In this document: positions 40,106 to 48,285 of the stretch, one piece after another
Numbering within the stretch: position 1 is the first letter of the stretch
How the letters are laid out: each line of letters begins with the position of its first letter
Program-made: the position numbers and the translations under genes
From: Martinezella rhizogenes
Lineage (GTDB): Bacteria; Pseudomonadota; Alphaproteobacteria; Rhizobiales; Rhizobiaceae
DNA: 64,000 nucleotides
Direction of reading: 5' to 3'
Assembly (NCBI GenBank): GCA_013322215.1
Contig: JAAMEZ010000006.1
Span: forward strand, 434,001 to 498,000
The notes under the pieces: model-generated
What the model saw: only the letters and a program-made list of their open reading frames with translations
Told to the model about the DNA's origin: nothing
Database searches by the model: none

Positions 40106-40168
40106 GAGAAATGGCCGAACTTTTTCCTTTCTCGATAGTTATCTTCTTTCGTGAAGGAGGTGACCGAA

Positions 40169-40465
40169 ATGCTTACTACCCATCGCGATTGCAAACAGCA
40201 TGTGAAGAGGAACGCAATACCCTCGCTGGGTGAAATTGAGGGGCGAGTTGCGGTCTTGGAAATTGTCGCGCAGTCCGCACTGACACATGTGTTCGACGAA
40301 GGTGAAGTCGATATCGATGCAGCGTTGCTGGCCCAGATTCGCAGAGCCATGCATCACAAATGCAAGGACTTGAAACTTGACGGAGAAGATACGGCATCGG
40401 CACTTTTATACGCCGAAGAGTTGATCGAAGCCGCGGTTAAGGCGTCGCATCCAATCCATCAATGA
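40169..40465 (+). CDS. Small acidic protein of unknown function (98 aa)
   Basis: No family recognised. The protein is mostly helical in appearance, with SLGEIEGRVAVLEIVAQSAL at its N-terminal half and IRRAMHHKCKDLKLDGEDTA further on; no signal peptide or membrane segment. The start at 40169 is preceded by AAGGAGGTGA, a full anti-16S match, so strong translation is expected; the GTG at 40151 lies inside that site's lead and is rejected. The stop overlaps the ATG of a 49-codon membrane microprotein (ATGA), making a two-gene unit. It follows the lyase terminator, so it should have its own promoter. Confidence 0.72.
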   Translation: MLTTHRDCKQHVKRNAIPSLGEIEGRVAVLEIVAQSALTHVFDEGEVDIDAALLAQIRRAMHHKCKDLKLDGEDTASALLYAEELIEAAVKASHPIHQ

Positions 40466-40611
40466 TGCCTTCTAGGCCAAGACTCGTGTTATCTCTCTTA
40501 GTGGCGCTGGCAATTACGCTCGGCGCCCTCTTATTTGTTGCGCCACACGATACAGGTGACAGACTTACCCGTTCTGCGGCACCACTTGGCGGGCATCAAA
40601 ACCAGCAATAA
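40462..40611 (+). CDS. Putative membrane microprotein (49 aa)
   Basis: Short frame starting with two ATG codons, the first overlapping the stop of the 98-aa gene as ATGA. After a basic start (PSRPR) comes one hydrophobic segment, LVLSLLVALAITLGALLFVA (residues about 8-27), and then a polar tail with HDTGDRLTRSAAP. This topology fits a single-pass inner-membrane protein with N-in orientation or a signal anchor. No family is known to me. The overlap with a gene that has a perfect ribosome-binding site suggests translational coupling. Confidence 0.55.
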   Translation: MMPSRPRLVLSLLVALAITLGALLFVAPHDTGDRLTRSAAPLGGHQNQQ

Positions 40612-40775
40612 TGTGCCCAACAATAGGCCTGTGTCACGTTAAGACACACCCAGCCTGTCCCATATCAGGCTGCCGTTAACGTCGCCCGATGAACTCGGTT
40701 GCAAATTTCTAAAACCAAAGCAGTGTTCGCTTCACCCCACCCGATACCAAGCTCCAACAATGAATGGTGTAGCGA

Positions 40776-40982
40776 ATGTCTATGATGGTCAATGCGCCGC
40801 TTTACTCCGATGACATCGATGTCCTCGCAGGCGCACTTTTTGCGTGGTGTGCCGAACGCAGTATCAAATTACAAAGTCAGGAAGGTCTGTCGGCAGCCAA
40901 TGTGGCCATTGACCTCTATAATGCCGGCTATCAAACACAAGATCAGTTGCTTGGTGCATTGCATAGCCACGATTCTCATTGA
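40776..40982 (+). CDS. Small conserved-looking hypothetical protein (68 aa)
   Basis: 68-aa protein with a well-formed helical composition: DIDVLAGALFAWCAERSIKL, then GLSAANVAIDLYNAGYQTQD and QLLGAL. This reads like a real coding sequence typical of small rhizobial proteins, but no function is known. There are ATG codons at 40776, 40782 and 40785; none has a strong ribosome-binding site. It stands alone after a 164-base gap containing a TGTGTC/GACACA inverted repeat. Confidence 0.55.
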   Translation: MSMMVNAPLYSDDIDVLAGALFAWCAERSIKLQSQEGLSAANVAIDLYNAGYQTQDQLLGALHSHDSH

Positions 40983-41075
40983 TGTCTTGCCCAGATATCC
41001 AGCTTTGCTTTTAAAGCCTAAGCACAATTTACCTAGGTAGCGCATTTACAAAATGCGGCGGGAGTGACTGCTATT

Positions 41076-41933
41076 TTACGCCGACTTCTCTTTGAAGACA
41101 TTGGCGATACAGTCTCGCTCTTCGAGAATCCCAGACCATTCGTCCTGATGATATGTAGAGTCGTAGATCAGCGTGAAAGGACCCTCATAGCCCGCCGCGT
41201 TGGAAAGTTTAATGCAGCGAATATAATCCTCTGTATCGAGGCCCGCTGCTGAATAACGTCCCTTTGCATGACAGAGTTCAGCACGGCCCATGATCTTTGC
41301 GAGATCCTCGTATTTGCCGTCTCGCTCCCAGTTACCGAAATCTCCGTTGAGGCCGACTTCACCGCACAGAGCATCGAGAATTCGATTGACCTCCGTCGGT
41401 CCCGGCAGCAAGTCGAACCAATTCTCCACGACGAGACGCACGCCCGCCGCGGCAGCCAATTCAGTCAGCCGCCGCAGATGGGTCTCCGCAAGCGTCAAAG
41501 CCTGATCTGTCGGCTGAGCCTTTCCGGCAATCACGCGCATGTTTTCAGCCCCAAGAGCCACGGCAACGTCAATCCATCCAGCCATCCATTCCGCATCGCG
41601 CCGGGCAGTTTCAGAATTGCTGAGATCTCCATATTCAACGAGCAGCGTCTGAAGCTTTACGCCAGCCTCGTCCATAGCCTTACGAAAATCACCGAGATAG
41701 CCAGGAAGAAGGCTCGGCAAATGGAAGGAGCATATCTCAAGCCGAAAGATGCCATGATCGGCGCACTGTTGCGGCACATCGATCAATTCTATCGTACCCT
41801 GCCCGTATGTCGGCTGACCTGCCGGATATACTTGATCAGCGGGCTTATAGGGATAAGTGGAACCGAGCGCCCGATGCAGGGACCAGCTTGAAACCGCAAA
41901 ACGATCCGACAAATCAACCACAAGACGCCCCAT
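41076..41933 (-). CDS. Sugar phosphate isomerase/epimerase family TIM-barrel protein
   Basis: 285-aa protein of the AP-endonuclease-2/xylose-isomerase-like TIM barrel family. Metal-site segments seen: FRLEICSFHLPSL near 63, LQTLLVEYGDLSN near 95, MRVIAGKAQPTDQ near 132, VRLVVENWFDLLPGP near 165 (Glu ligand), LNGDFGNWERD near 195, and GPFTLIYDSTYH near the end. Members epimerise or isomerise sugars, inositols or hydroxypyruvate; the substrate is not evident. The ATG at 41933 has AAGAG close upstream. Stand-alone, at the border of the prophage remnant. Confidence 0.78.
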   Translation of the reverse strand: MGRLVVDLSDRFAVSSWSLHRALGSTYPYKPADQVYPAGQPTYGQGTIELIDVPQQCADHGIFRLEICSFHLPSLLPGYLGDFRKAMDEAGVKLQTLLVEYGDLSNSETARRDAEWMAGWIDVAVALGAENMRVIAGKAQPTDQALTLAETHLRRLTELAAAAGVRLVVENWFDLLPGPTEVNRILDALCGEVGLNGDFGNWERDGKYEDLAKIMGRAELCHAKGRYSAAGLDTEDYIRCIKLSNAAGYEGPFTLIYDSTYHQDEWSGILEERDCIANVFKEKSA

Positions 41934-42051
41934 CTCTTATTGGTCGTAAAAGGTAATCAAGAAATAGGCTGGATTGTGCGGATATCAATCGAAAATATGC
42001 AATAGCTGCCCATTCCTATGTGCCCCTTTGTCACACGAAAACATCGCACGA

Positions 42052-42381
42052 CTACGGTGTTTCACGGCCTCCTTTGACCCATCTGGAAATAGCGTCAAAA
42101 ACCAGATCGGCGATCCACATGGCGCATATGCCGACGACGAAAGCCGTGGCATTCATGGCTGCGACATCCTTCTGCGGCAAGGGCCAGTTGATAGCACGCA
42201 GATAGAAAAGCGCCGGCTCCGTCAGATAGGTGGCGGCAAGTGCGCCGCAGATCGGCGATGCAACGATCTCTCGTGTGGTATATCGGCGCCTGGAGAGGCC
42301 ACGCAAAATGCCGCCAGAAAGACCAGCGATGACAACTCCGACTTTGATGCCCAAAGCATCCAGAAATTCGTGTAACGTCAT
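42052..42381 (-). CDS. Phage holin-like small membrane protein
   Basis: 109-aa protein with two to three possible membrane segments (VGVVIAGLSGGILRG, ASPICGALAATYLTEPALF and ATAFVVGICAMWIADLVFD). Size, topology and place beside portal/terminase genes resemble holin-like or tape-adjacent membrane proteins of alphaproteobacterial phages. Its start ATG lies exactly where the portal gene loses homology, so the present 5' region comes from a deletion joint and the gene may have lost its own promoter and ribosome-binding site. Confidence 0.6.
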   Translation of the reverse strand: MTLHEFLDALGIKVGVVIAGLSGGILRGLSRRRYTTREIVASPICGALAATYLTEPALFYLRAINWPLPQKDVAAMNATAFVVGICAMWIADLVFDAISRWVKGGRETP

Positions 42382-43363
42382 CGCTTTTCTTCATATCGGC
42401 GGTGCCCGTCGCATTCATCCCCGCCGGCGATTGACCAAGCAATCGCGTGACCGGAATGTCGGCCGCGCCGGCAACGATCTGCAGGAAGGCCATCAGAATA
42501 TCTGTGAGACCGGAAAGCGGGGCACTCTTGCTGTCGTATTCCTCTTCGGAATCGAGGATCAGCGTCCCGTTGACCCCCTTGATGGTGTTGGCGAGCGCAT
42601 AGCGACGCAGCACGGCATCTTCATAGGCCTGATTGCCGATATTAGCTGAGAATTGCGGGACCTTGATAATGTCGATCTTGGCCTCGAAGACGAGGCTGGC
42701 GATGTTGGCCGCCGTGCTGTCGGCATTCTTGATTGCGTCGAAGGTCGCGGCCAGCACACTTTCACCCCAGGCATGGTTGCCCAGCCCACCCAACTCTTCG
42801 TTGGGCGTCATTGCCCCTTTGAAAATGACGAGCCGCGACGGATGGATGGTCACCTGCATGCCATTGGCACCGGTCAAGGTGTAGAATTTCGGCTTGCCGT
42901 ACCATTCGGAAGCTGGATCGCCGTCGATATCTGCAGCAGCCAATTGGCGGCGCGTCAGGACGGTCAGGTGCCTGAGACCACCCTTACCGATCCGCTCCAT
43001 CTCGAACGGCAGTGCAGGATCGGCGTGCTCAGAGCCGATGAACAGCGCTGCGCCGCCGAAAAGGCGCGCCTTCGTCGATGCCTCCAGCACTTTGCCGCGT
43101 AGATTGAGGCGACGCTCTTCGGCATCGATCAATCCGATCTGATCGCTCGCAGCCTGCCAGTTCCGCCATCTCCGGCAGCTATCCAGCGCCGGAATATCGA
43201 CGATCTTCCGTGGCAGCCAGGAACCGCGATAGGCGGCGATGATCTGCTCGTCCGTCAGGATCGGCTGCGTGTAGAAAACCGATGCCGCCTTGTCGCGTTC
43301 GGTGCCCATGCGGGATGCAAGGCTCACCAAGCCGTCGCGAACCATCGAGAATACCTGCCCCAT
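42095..43363 (-). pseudogene. Phage portal protein, C-terminally truncated
   Basis: N-terminal two thirds of a DUF1073-type phage portal protein: AAYRGSWLPRKIVDIPALDS near 45, GKVLEASTKARLFGGAALFI near 90, a HPSRLVIFKG block near 175, GESVLAATFDAIKNADST near 200, and IPVTRLLGQSPAGMNATGTA near 305. Right after ADMKK (about 42390) the frame runs out of phase through the holin-like gene for 95 codons with unrelated, Cys/Arg/His-rich sequence. Intact portals continue here with a further conserved C-terminal region. A deletion therefore joined the portal to the downstream membrane-protein gene. AAAGGA precedes the ATG at 43363. Confidence 0.75.
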
Positions 43364-43410
43364 GGATTGTCCTTTGATAGCGATGTGATGAAAGACCCGC
43401 GCCAGCGAGC

Positions 43411-44895
43411 CTAGAAATTCGTGAAGCTGAAAGAGGAACTCAGTGCGAGCTCGTTCAAGGCATCGGCAAAGGCATCGACCTGATCGTCGAACTGCCCATT
43501 CGGAAAGGCACAGACCTCATCGAGAAATGCCTCGTTCCAGTCTCCTCGCAGAAGCTTGACGTTTCCCGCCTCTGCCTGCGCCGATGCTGGCTTGGCGCGC
43601 GTCGCCTTATCACCGGTCGGAGATATGGCCTTCACAGGAAAACCCGCGAGCAGTTTGATCTTGGTTTCCGCATCAGCTTTGCCGGCAGCGCCTGGATCCT
43701 GCGGCATCCGGATCGTCACCGTCGGTCCGTCTTGGGATGCCGCGTTCTTGAGATTGCGCTCGACCTCGGCGGGCGACCAGCGTCCCCGCGTAATGGTTTC
43801 GACATAGAAAACGCCACCGACCAAAGCCATCCGCAAACCAACGGTCCAGTCAGGCTTGCGACCAGGACGCGCCTTCGACGCGGCGAAATCCCAGGCACGG
43901 CAACGCTTTGCCCCTGAAGGCAACGCCTCGACGATCTCGAAATCGCCGCGCTGAAACAAACCACCGGAACGCGGCGCTGGCCGCTGCTGGAACTGACCGG
44001 CGACCGCATAGGAGCCAAGCGGGATCTTGTCTCGCTCGACAACCCCGCGAGGAAAACGCTCCGGAAATAGTAGTTCGCCCTCCTCCGTCCTCGGATCGAC
44101 AAATCCGATCGACGTGCGGCAACGGCGCTCCGGTTCGAATTCCATCGGCAGCATCAGGTGCTCATAACCGAGCCCGAGCGCCAGGATTGTGCCGGATACA
44201 TCCGCCTCGTGCAGCCGCTGCATGACGACGACAATCGCCGAGCGCTGAGGATCGTTGAGGCGCGTCGGCACGGATTCACGAAATGTCCGAACCGTAGACA
44301 GACGCTCTGCCTCGGATTCAGCCCCATCCACTGAATGCGGATCGTCGATGATGACACGATCGCCGCGACCGCCGGTCAACCTCGAAAACGGCACACCCTG
44401 ACGCGAACCCGTGCGGGTATTGGCGAAAGCCATCTCGCCGGTTCTCGTCAGCTTGACCCGATCGCCCCACAGCGCCTGATACCATTCGGAAGCGACGAGA
44501 TCGCGCATGCGCCTGTTGTCGCGCTTGGCATAATGTTCCGAGTAAGAGGCTCCGAGATAACGCAGCTGCGATCTGCCTTTCGGCCCCCATTCCCATGCCG
44601 GCCAGAAGACGCCGCATAGGAGCGATTTCATCGTGCCCGGCGGGACATTGATCAATAGCCGGGTAATCTCACCTGTGGTCACTGCCTCAAGATGCTCGCA
44701 GATGGCATCGATATGCCAGCCATGAACATAGTCAACGGAGGGCTCGACAACGTGCCAGGCCTCCCGAACGAATCCCGTCAGCGATTGGCAGTTGGCCCGA
44801 ATTCGTTCGGCATCCAAGGCAATCCGGGCGGCGCCCTCGATCCGTTGGCGCTCAGCGCTCCGCCTCGCCTTCTCCCCCTGGATTGCTGCTATCAT
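43411..44895 (-). CDS. Phage terminase large subunit
   Basis: About 494-aa DNA-packaging motor ATPase/nuclease. The Walker A variant LLINVPPGTMKSLL is near 75, Walker B VIIDDPHSVDGAESE near 180, coupling motif VVVMQRLHEAD near 225, and the C-terminal nuclease domain shows CRAWDFAASKA near 345 and FPNGQFDDQVDAFADAL near 470. It is complete, unlike the portal next to it. The ATG at 44895 keeps the overlap with the upstream gene to 44 bases; ATGs at 44961 and 44952 lie deeper in that gene. Confidence 0.9.
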   Translation of the reverse strand: MIAAIQGEKARRSAERQRIEGAARIALDAERIRANCQSLTGFVREAWHVVEPSVDYVHGWHIDAICEHLEAVTTGEITRLLINVPPGTMKSLLCGVFWPAWEWGPKGRSQLRYLGASYSEHYAKRDNRRMRDLVASEWYQALWGDRVKLTRTGEMAFANTRTGSRQGVPFSRLTGGRGDRVIIDDPHSVDGAESEAERLSTVRTFRESVPTRLNDPQRSAIVVVMQRLHEADVSGTILALGLGYEHLMLPMEFEPERRCRTSIGFVDPRTEEGELLFPERFPRGVVERDKIPLGSYAVAGQFQQRPAPRSGGLFQRGDFEIVEALPSGAKRCRAWDFAASKARPGRKPDWTVGLRMALVGGVFYVETITRGRWSPAEVERNLKNAASQDGPTVTIRMPQDPGAAGKADAETKIKLLAGFPVKAISPTGDKATRAKPASAQAEAGNVKLLRGDWNEAFLDEVCAFPNGQFDDQVDAFADALNELALSSSFSFTNF

Positions 44896-45199
44896 CGTCG
44901 CCGGATCCGGCAAGCGGACCGAAGAGGGATTCGAGTATCGCAAGCTGCTCATCCGTGGCATTGGTTAAGTCGATGGTGACGCCGCGGCCTCCCTTGGCCC
45001 CGGCGCCAGAGCGCTCGCTAGGTTTCTGATGAACATAGGAGGCCGCTATCTTTGCCATTTCATCGCGCCGCTTCTGATCCGCCTCATCGTCACGCATCAC
45101 TTTCAGCATGTAATCAAGCGGCGTGTCTTCGGCGGAAACGGCCTTGCGACGGCGCGCACGCGATTTGCGCGGCGCGCCCGGCTTGTCGGCATTGGTCAT
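44852..45199 (-). CDS. Putative terminase small subunit
   Basis: 115-aa basic/acidic protein directly upstream of, and overlapping, the terminase large subunit. Basic N-terminus KPGAPRKSRARRRKA, a helical middle (DYMLKVMRDDEADQKRRDEM) and an acidic tail GDDDSSNPGGEGEAE. No family signature was recognised; the call rests on position, size and charge pattern, which match phage small terminase subunits. It could be another packaging accessory protein. Confidence 0.6.
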   Translation of the reverse strand: MTNADKPGAPRKSRARRRKAVSAEDTPLDYMLKVMRDDEADQKRRDEMAKIAASYVHQKPSERSGAGAKGGRGVTIDLTNATDEQLAILESLFGPLAGSGDDDSSNPGGEGEAER

Positions 45200-45469
45200 G
45201 CTTCAGATTTCCGATGGAATTTTGAAAGAAAACAAGCGGTTCGAAACATCGCTTGCGATCGTCAGTGCGTCGCTGCAACTGTTCTCATCATGTCAAAATA
45301 GATACCCCATTTCGTCGCAGTTGGCGACACCCTTGAAGGCCGACCACCGCGCAAGGAATGAGGACTTTGACGGAGATCACAAATAACGGCTTGAAATCTC
45401 ACGTAAATATCGGATCCTCCAGTCCGACGAATTAAACGATCTAACCCTCAATTCGCGAAAATACCCAAG

Positions 45470-46168
45470 ATGCGCAAAGACCAGCCAATAGGAATCTCGG
45501 CAAGACGAAACAGCAGTTCGGATGATCGCGTGGACCAGGACTGGGTTCGGCCATTTATCACCGCTAATCTCCCGGTCCGGCCCGTTCCCGGCATTCCGAA
45601 TATTCGCCTGCATAAAGCAGACCCACAAAGCGGGTTACGGCGCCTCGCGGAACAAGATCCACAATTCGGCTCGCCCTACTGGGCACACTACTGGAGCGGA
45701 GGCCTGGTCCTGGCCCGTTATCTTCTCGACAGGCCGGAAAGCGTGGCCGGTCGCCATGTGCTTGATCTTGGCGCCGGTTCAGGAATTGTGGGGATTGCAG
45801 CAGCAAAGGCCGGCGCAGCGAAAGTATATGCCGCCGACGTCGATCCCTACGCAATCTCGGCAATCGAACTCAATACGACACTCAACCACGTAGTGATCGA
45901 TGCGACACGCGCTGATTTGACGAAAGGCGAGCCGCCCGAAGTCGACGTCATATGCGTCGGGGATCTTTTCTATGACGCAGCACTTGCGGAGAGTGTCATC
46001 GCATTTCTGGATCGCTGCCTGGCGCAAGGAATCACGATTTTGATCGGCGATCCATGGCGCGCTCATCTGCCGACGGCACGGCTTCGGCTTCTCGCAGAAT
46101 ACGCGGTCTCGGATTTCGGCAAGGATACAACAAGGACCGGCCCAGCCGGCGTCTTTGCCTTCGAATAG
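45470..46168 (+). CDS. ETFB lysine methyltransferase homologue (METTL20 family)
   Basis: 232-aa class I methyltransferase. Motif I is VLDLGAGSGIVGIAAAKAGA near 104, the acidic strand-2 end KVYAADVDPYAI near 125, and the post-II motif VGDLFYDAALAESV near 160 followed by ILIGDPWRAHLP. The DLFYD motif and this pattern match animal METTL20 and its alphaproteobacterial homologues, known to methylate the beta subunit of electron-transfer flavoprotein. The ATG at 45470 lacks a clear ribosome-binding site; a GTG at 45530 would trim 20 residues. It lies on the plus strand between minus-strand phage genes. Confidence 0.85.
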   Translation: MRKDQPIGISARRNSSSDDRVDQDWVRPFITANLPVRPVPGIPNIRLHKADPQSGLRRLAEQDPQFGSPYWAHYWSGGLVLARYLLDRPESVAGRHVLDLGAGSGIVGIAAAKAGAAKVYAADVDPYAISAIELNTTLNHVVIDATRADLTKGEPPEVDVICVGDLFYDAALAESVIAFLDRCLAQGITILIGDPWRAHLPTARLRLLAEYAVSDFGKDTTRTGPAGVFAFE

Positions 46169-46229
46169 AGATATCACCGGTCGGAGATATTTAGCGATAA
46201 TGAGGGTTCGGACCACATTGCCGCTGAGA

Positions 46230-46895
46230 CTAGACTTTCATCCTGGCGCGCCGGCGGTTCCCGCGCTCCAATCGTTTAGCCAGTTCGGCAAGTTCAGAAC
46301 TTGCCGCATCGAAGACGGGCCGTGCATCATCCGGCAGCCAATGTGTTTCATGTTTGGGCGCCTTAGGCTTTACCCGATCGAGCCCGCCGGGCACATTTGG
46401 CATCATCGGCGATATGCGCGACCAATCCGGCTCCTGTAGCATGGGTGAGGCAGCGAGAAGCACGCCGGCGAGCGTCTGGAATTCGCTCTGAATGCGCCGT
46501 TCAGCCGTGCGCCGGACGCGTCCGGTCCGAGCGCAGAAATCTCGAAACGAACCGGCAATATAAGGCGCGGCAAGGCAAATGGACCATCGCGAAAGCAGGA
46601 TACGCCGCTCGTCGTCTCCGACATGAACGCGCAGCCATTCTTGCAAGACCTCCTCTGCCCGGCTGATAGCCGCAGCACTCGGACGATAGCGAATGCGGAT
46701 ATCGGCATGATCCATCGATTCGGGCAAAACCTCCGGCCAGAGCGTTCGCATCCTGTCAGGCCGGACGCCGCGCACATCGAGATGAGCCATCGTGTCTGCA
46801 GCCTCGACGAAACGTGCACGGATGATCAGGCTCAAGTCGGCGATCTCGGCCGCGCGATGGGACAGGTCGTCAAACGGCAAGGCGGACTGGTGCAT
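46230..46895 (-). CDS. Phage-associated DUF6362-like protein
   Basis: 221-aa protein with VEAADTMAHLDVRGVRPDR and TLWPEVLPE around residues 30-60, a pattern I associate with DUF6362 proteins of alphaproteobacterial prophages, then a helical WSICLAAPYIAG segment and a basic FCARTGRVRRTAERRI stretch that could bind DNA. The biological role is unknown. The ATG at 46895 was chosen because the preceding 32 residues in frame look non-coding and overlap the next gene. It lies in the early/regulatory arm of the prophage remnant, overlapping its upstream neighbour by 26 bases. Confidence 0.65.
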   Translation of the reverse strand: MHQSALPFDDLSHRAAEIADLSLIIRARFVEAADTMAHLDVRGVRPDRMRTLWPEVLPESMDHADIRIRYRPSAAAISRAEEVLQEWLRVHVGDDERRILLSRWSICLAAPYIAGSFRDFCARTGRVRRTAERRIQSEFQTLAGVLLAASPMLQEPDWSRISPMMPNVPGGLDRVKPKAPKHETHWLPDDARPVFDAASSELAELAKRLERGNRRRARMKV

Positions 46896-47286
46896 CAAGT
46901 CGTTTCTCCAATTCCTGATAAATAAGCGTGCGCAATGTCGCCCGAACGGGCCAAGGTCGCCGCGCCACCGCATCCGTTCGCAATGTCGCAAGCGCGATAT
47001 CGTCGAAGGCGCCTAAGAGATCGCCTGGACGCTGCAGCGCCCAATCCTGGCGTTGTGCAAGGACATCGGAGATCGCGCCGATCGTGTCGGACCAGAGCTC
47101 GTCGCGATTGCCTCCAGTCTGCCGGATACACCTCAGAACGAAGACCAGATGGCCATCGCCATAGCGACCTCGGATTTCCTGCATCGTACCGCGCGCATGG
47201 CTCTCCGCGGGCGCCCGACGCCGATGGACAGGAACCAGCTTGATGCCGAGCCCATCGAGAAGAAGGTCTAGCCTGCCTTTGGTCAT
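46870..47286 (-). CDS. Phage-associated hypothetical protein (138 aa)
   Basis: 138-aa protein with no recognised family. Seen: GLGIKLVPVHRRRAPAESHA near the start, RGRYGDGHLVFVLRCIRQTG near 40, and IGAISDVLAQRQDW near 70. The GHLVFVLRCIRQT region resembles small conserved proteins of rhizobial prophages whose role is unknown. GGAG lies ten bases before the ATG at 47286. It is the upstream neighbour of, and overlaps, the DUF6362-like gene. Confidence 0.6.
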   Translation of the reverse strand: MTKGRLDLLLDGLGIKLVPVHRRRAPAESHARGTMQEIRGRYGDGHLVFVLRCIRQTGGNRDELWSDTIGAISDVLAQRQDWALQRPGDLLGAFDDIALATLRTDAVARRPWPVRATLRTLIYQELEKRLDAPVRLAV

Positions 47287-47340
47287 GACAGTTTAACTCC
47301 TTTCGTTGGTGAATTTGATGCCTCTTCCATTCCCGTGGGA

Positions 47341-47625
47341 TCACATGACGCCTTTGGTCGCACCGGCAATGTTCGCCGGTTTGGGCTTGAAGAAGGCTTC
47401 CGCCTTGGAAAAGGCCTCGACCCGTGCTCCGTCACGCAGCATCGGCGTATTGAGATAGGCGACCATCGCCTCGCCGGCCGCAGCCTTTGCCGCATCCTGC
47501 GTCGCAAAGACGATCGGTTCACCCCGACTATCCCGGAGGATCTCGTTTGTCGCCCGGTGAACCTTACGAATCCAGCCGAGATGGCCGCCGGCAACGGCTT
47601 CTGTTCCGATTTGAAATGCGTTCAT
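47341..47625 (-). CDS. Phage-associated hypothetical protein (94 aa)
   Basis: 94-aa protein, FQIGTEAVAGGHLGWIRKVH at the start, then ILRDSRGEPIVFATQDAAKA with the look of a small alpha/beta domain, and a lysine-rich tail. No family recognised. GGGGGAGGTTGAT before the ATG at 47625 is a strong ribosome-binding site, so it is probably translated. It belongs to the minus-strand early gene run of the prophage remnant. Confidence 0.62.
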   Translation of the reverse strand: MNAFQIGTEAVAGGHLGWIRKVHRATNEILRDSRGEPIVFATQDAAKAAAGEAMVAYLNTPMLRDGARVEAFSKAEAFFKPKPANIAGATKGVM

Positions 47626-47717
47626 ATCAACCTCCCCCGGCTCGCTCGGCCAGGTCTATCTGTAGAGTTTCCGATTGGATTTTTATGTTTCAGTGCTCGC
47701 CTGCCGCCTGCGAAGTT

Positions 47718-47924
47718 TCATCGGTCGTGCCGGCTACCTGAGCTCGAGCATGGGTCTTCAACGATGCGGAAGTGAAATTGATCTCCCTCCGGAGCACCGG
47801 AATCTTCATCCTCGCGGGATGGCATTGGCGACTTCGAAATAACCGACTTCACCGCGATCACCATGGCGACGAAAAACAATGCGGCGCCGGTGCAAGCGAG
47901 AAGGCCCTGAAGCATTTCGATCAT
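47718..47924 (-). CDS. Small single-pass membrane protein (68 aa)
   Basis: 68 aa with one membrane segment, LLACTGAALFFVAMVIAVKS (about residues 8-27), and a polar, acidic tail. The start at 47924 is well supported by AGGAGA seven bases upstream and lies 11 bases after the stop of the 63-aa gene. Position in the prophage early region suggests a small accessory membrane protein; no function known. Confidence 0.55.
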   Translation of the reverse strand: MIEMLQGLLACTGAALFFVAMVIAVKSVISKSPMPSREDEDSGAPEGDQFHFRIVEDPCSSSGSRHDR

Positions 47925-47935
47925 GACAATGTCTC

Positions 47936-48127
47936 CTACTCGGTTGCTTGCATTGCGGACTTCGCCTCTGCCATCTCCACCGGCTCGACGGCTGCATCAC
48001 AAGCTTCGCAATGCAGCTCGATAATCTCTGCGATCGACAGAATTCGGAGGCAGCCAGGGCATCCCCAGAAGCGATCGAAATATCCAGTGCGAAAAGCTGC
48101 CGTTCTCCCCCTACTGCCTGTGACCAT
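47936..48127 (-). CDS. Small Cys-rich protein, zinc-ribbon-like (63 aa)
   Basis: 63 aa with a CPGC-X16-CEAC arrangement that looks like a four-cysteine zinc ribbon (WGCPGCLRILSIAEIIELHC then EACD). GGAG eight bases before the ATG at 48127 supports it. First gene of the minus-strand prophage run, transcribed away from the repressor. An overlapping frame starting at 48156 lacks a ribosome-binding site and ends in a basic low-quality sequence, so this frame is preferred. It may bind nucleic acid or protein; function not known. Confidence 0.5.
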   Translation of the reverse strand: MVTGSRGRTAAFRTGYFDRFWGCPGCLRILSIAEIIELHCEACDAAVEPVEMAEAKSAMQATE

Positions 48128-48224
48128 GCCTTCATCTCCAAAACATCACCTGCCATATGCAGCGTTAACCCCTTTGACAGCCAAGCTGCGGATTATGCCG
48201 CCGCCGGCTTGATAGACACGAATT

Positions 48225-48252
48225 ATGTTGATAATAATGACGATGTCAACAT
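48225..48252. promoter_or_regulatory. Operator candidate upstream of the phage repressor
   Basis: Inverted repeat ATGTTGA (48225) / TCAACAT (48246) with a 14-base spacer, in the AT-rich gap between divergent early genes and the repressor. The half-site recurs downstream of the repressor (49133), which supports recognition by the repressor. Confidence 0.6.
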
Positions 48253-48285
48253 GATTTATGTCGGAAATTTTGCAAGGGTCTAAAG

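Noticed and set aside
47806..48156. Alternative minus-strand frame (116 codons) overlapping the 63- and 68-aa genes
   Set aside because: Poor ribosome-binding site and Arg-rich, irregular second half; both overlapped frames have better start sites.
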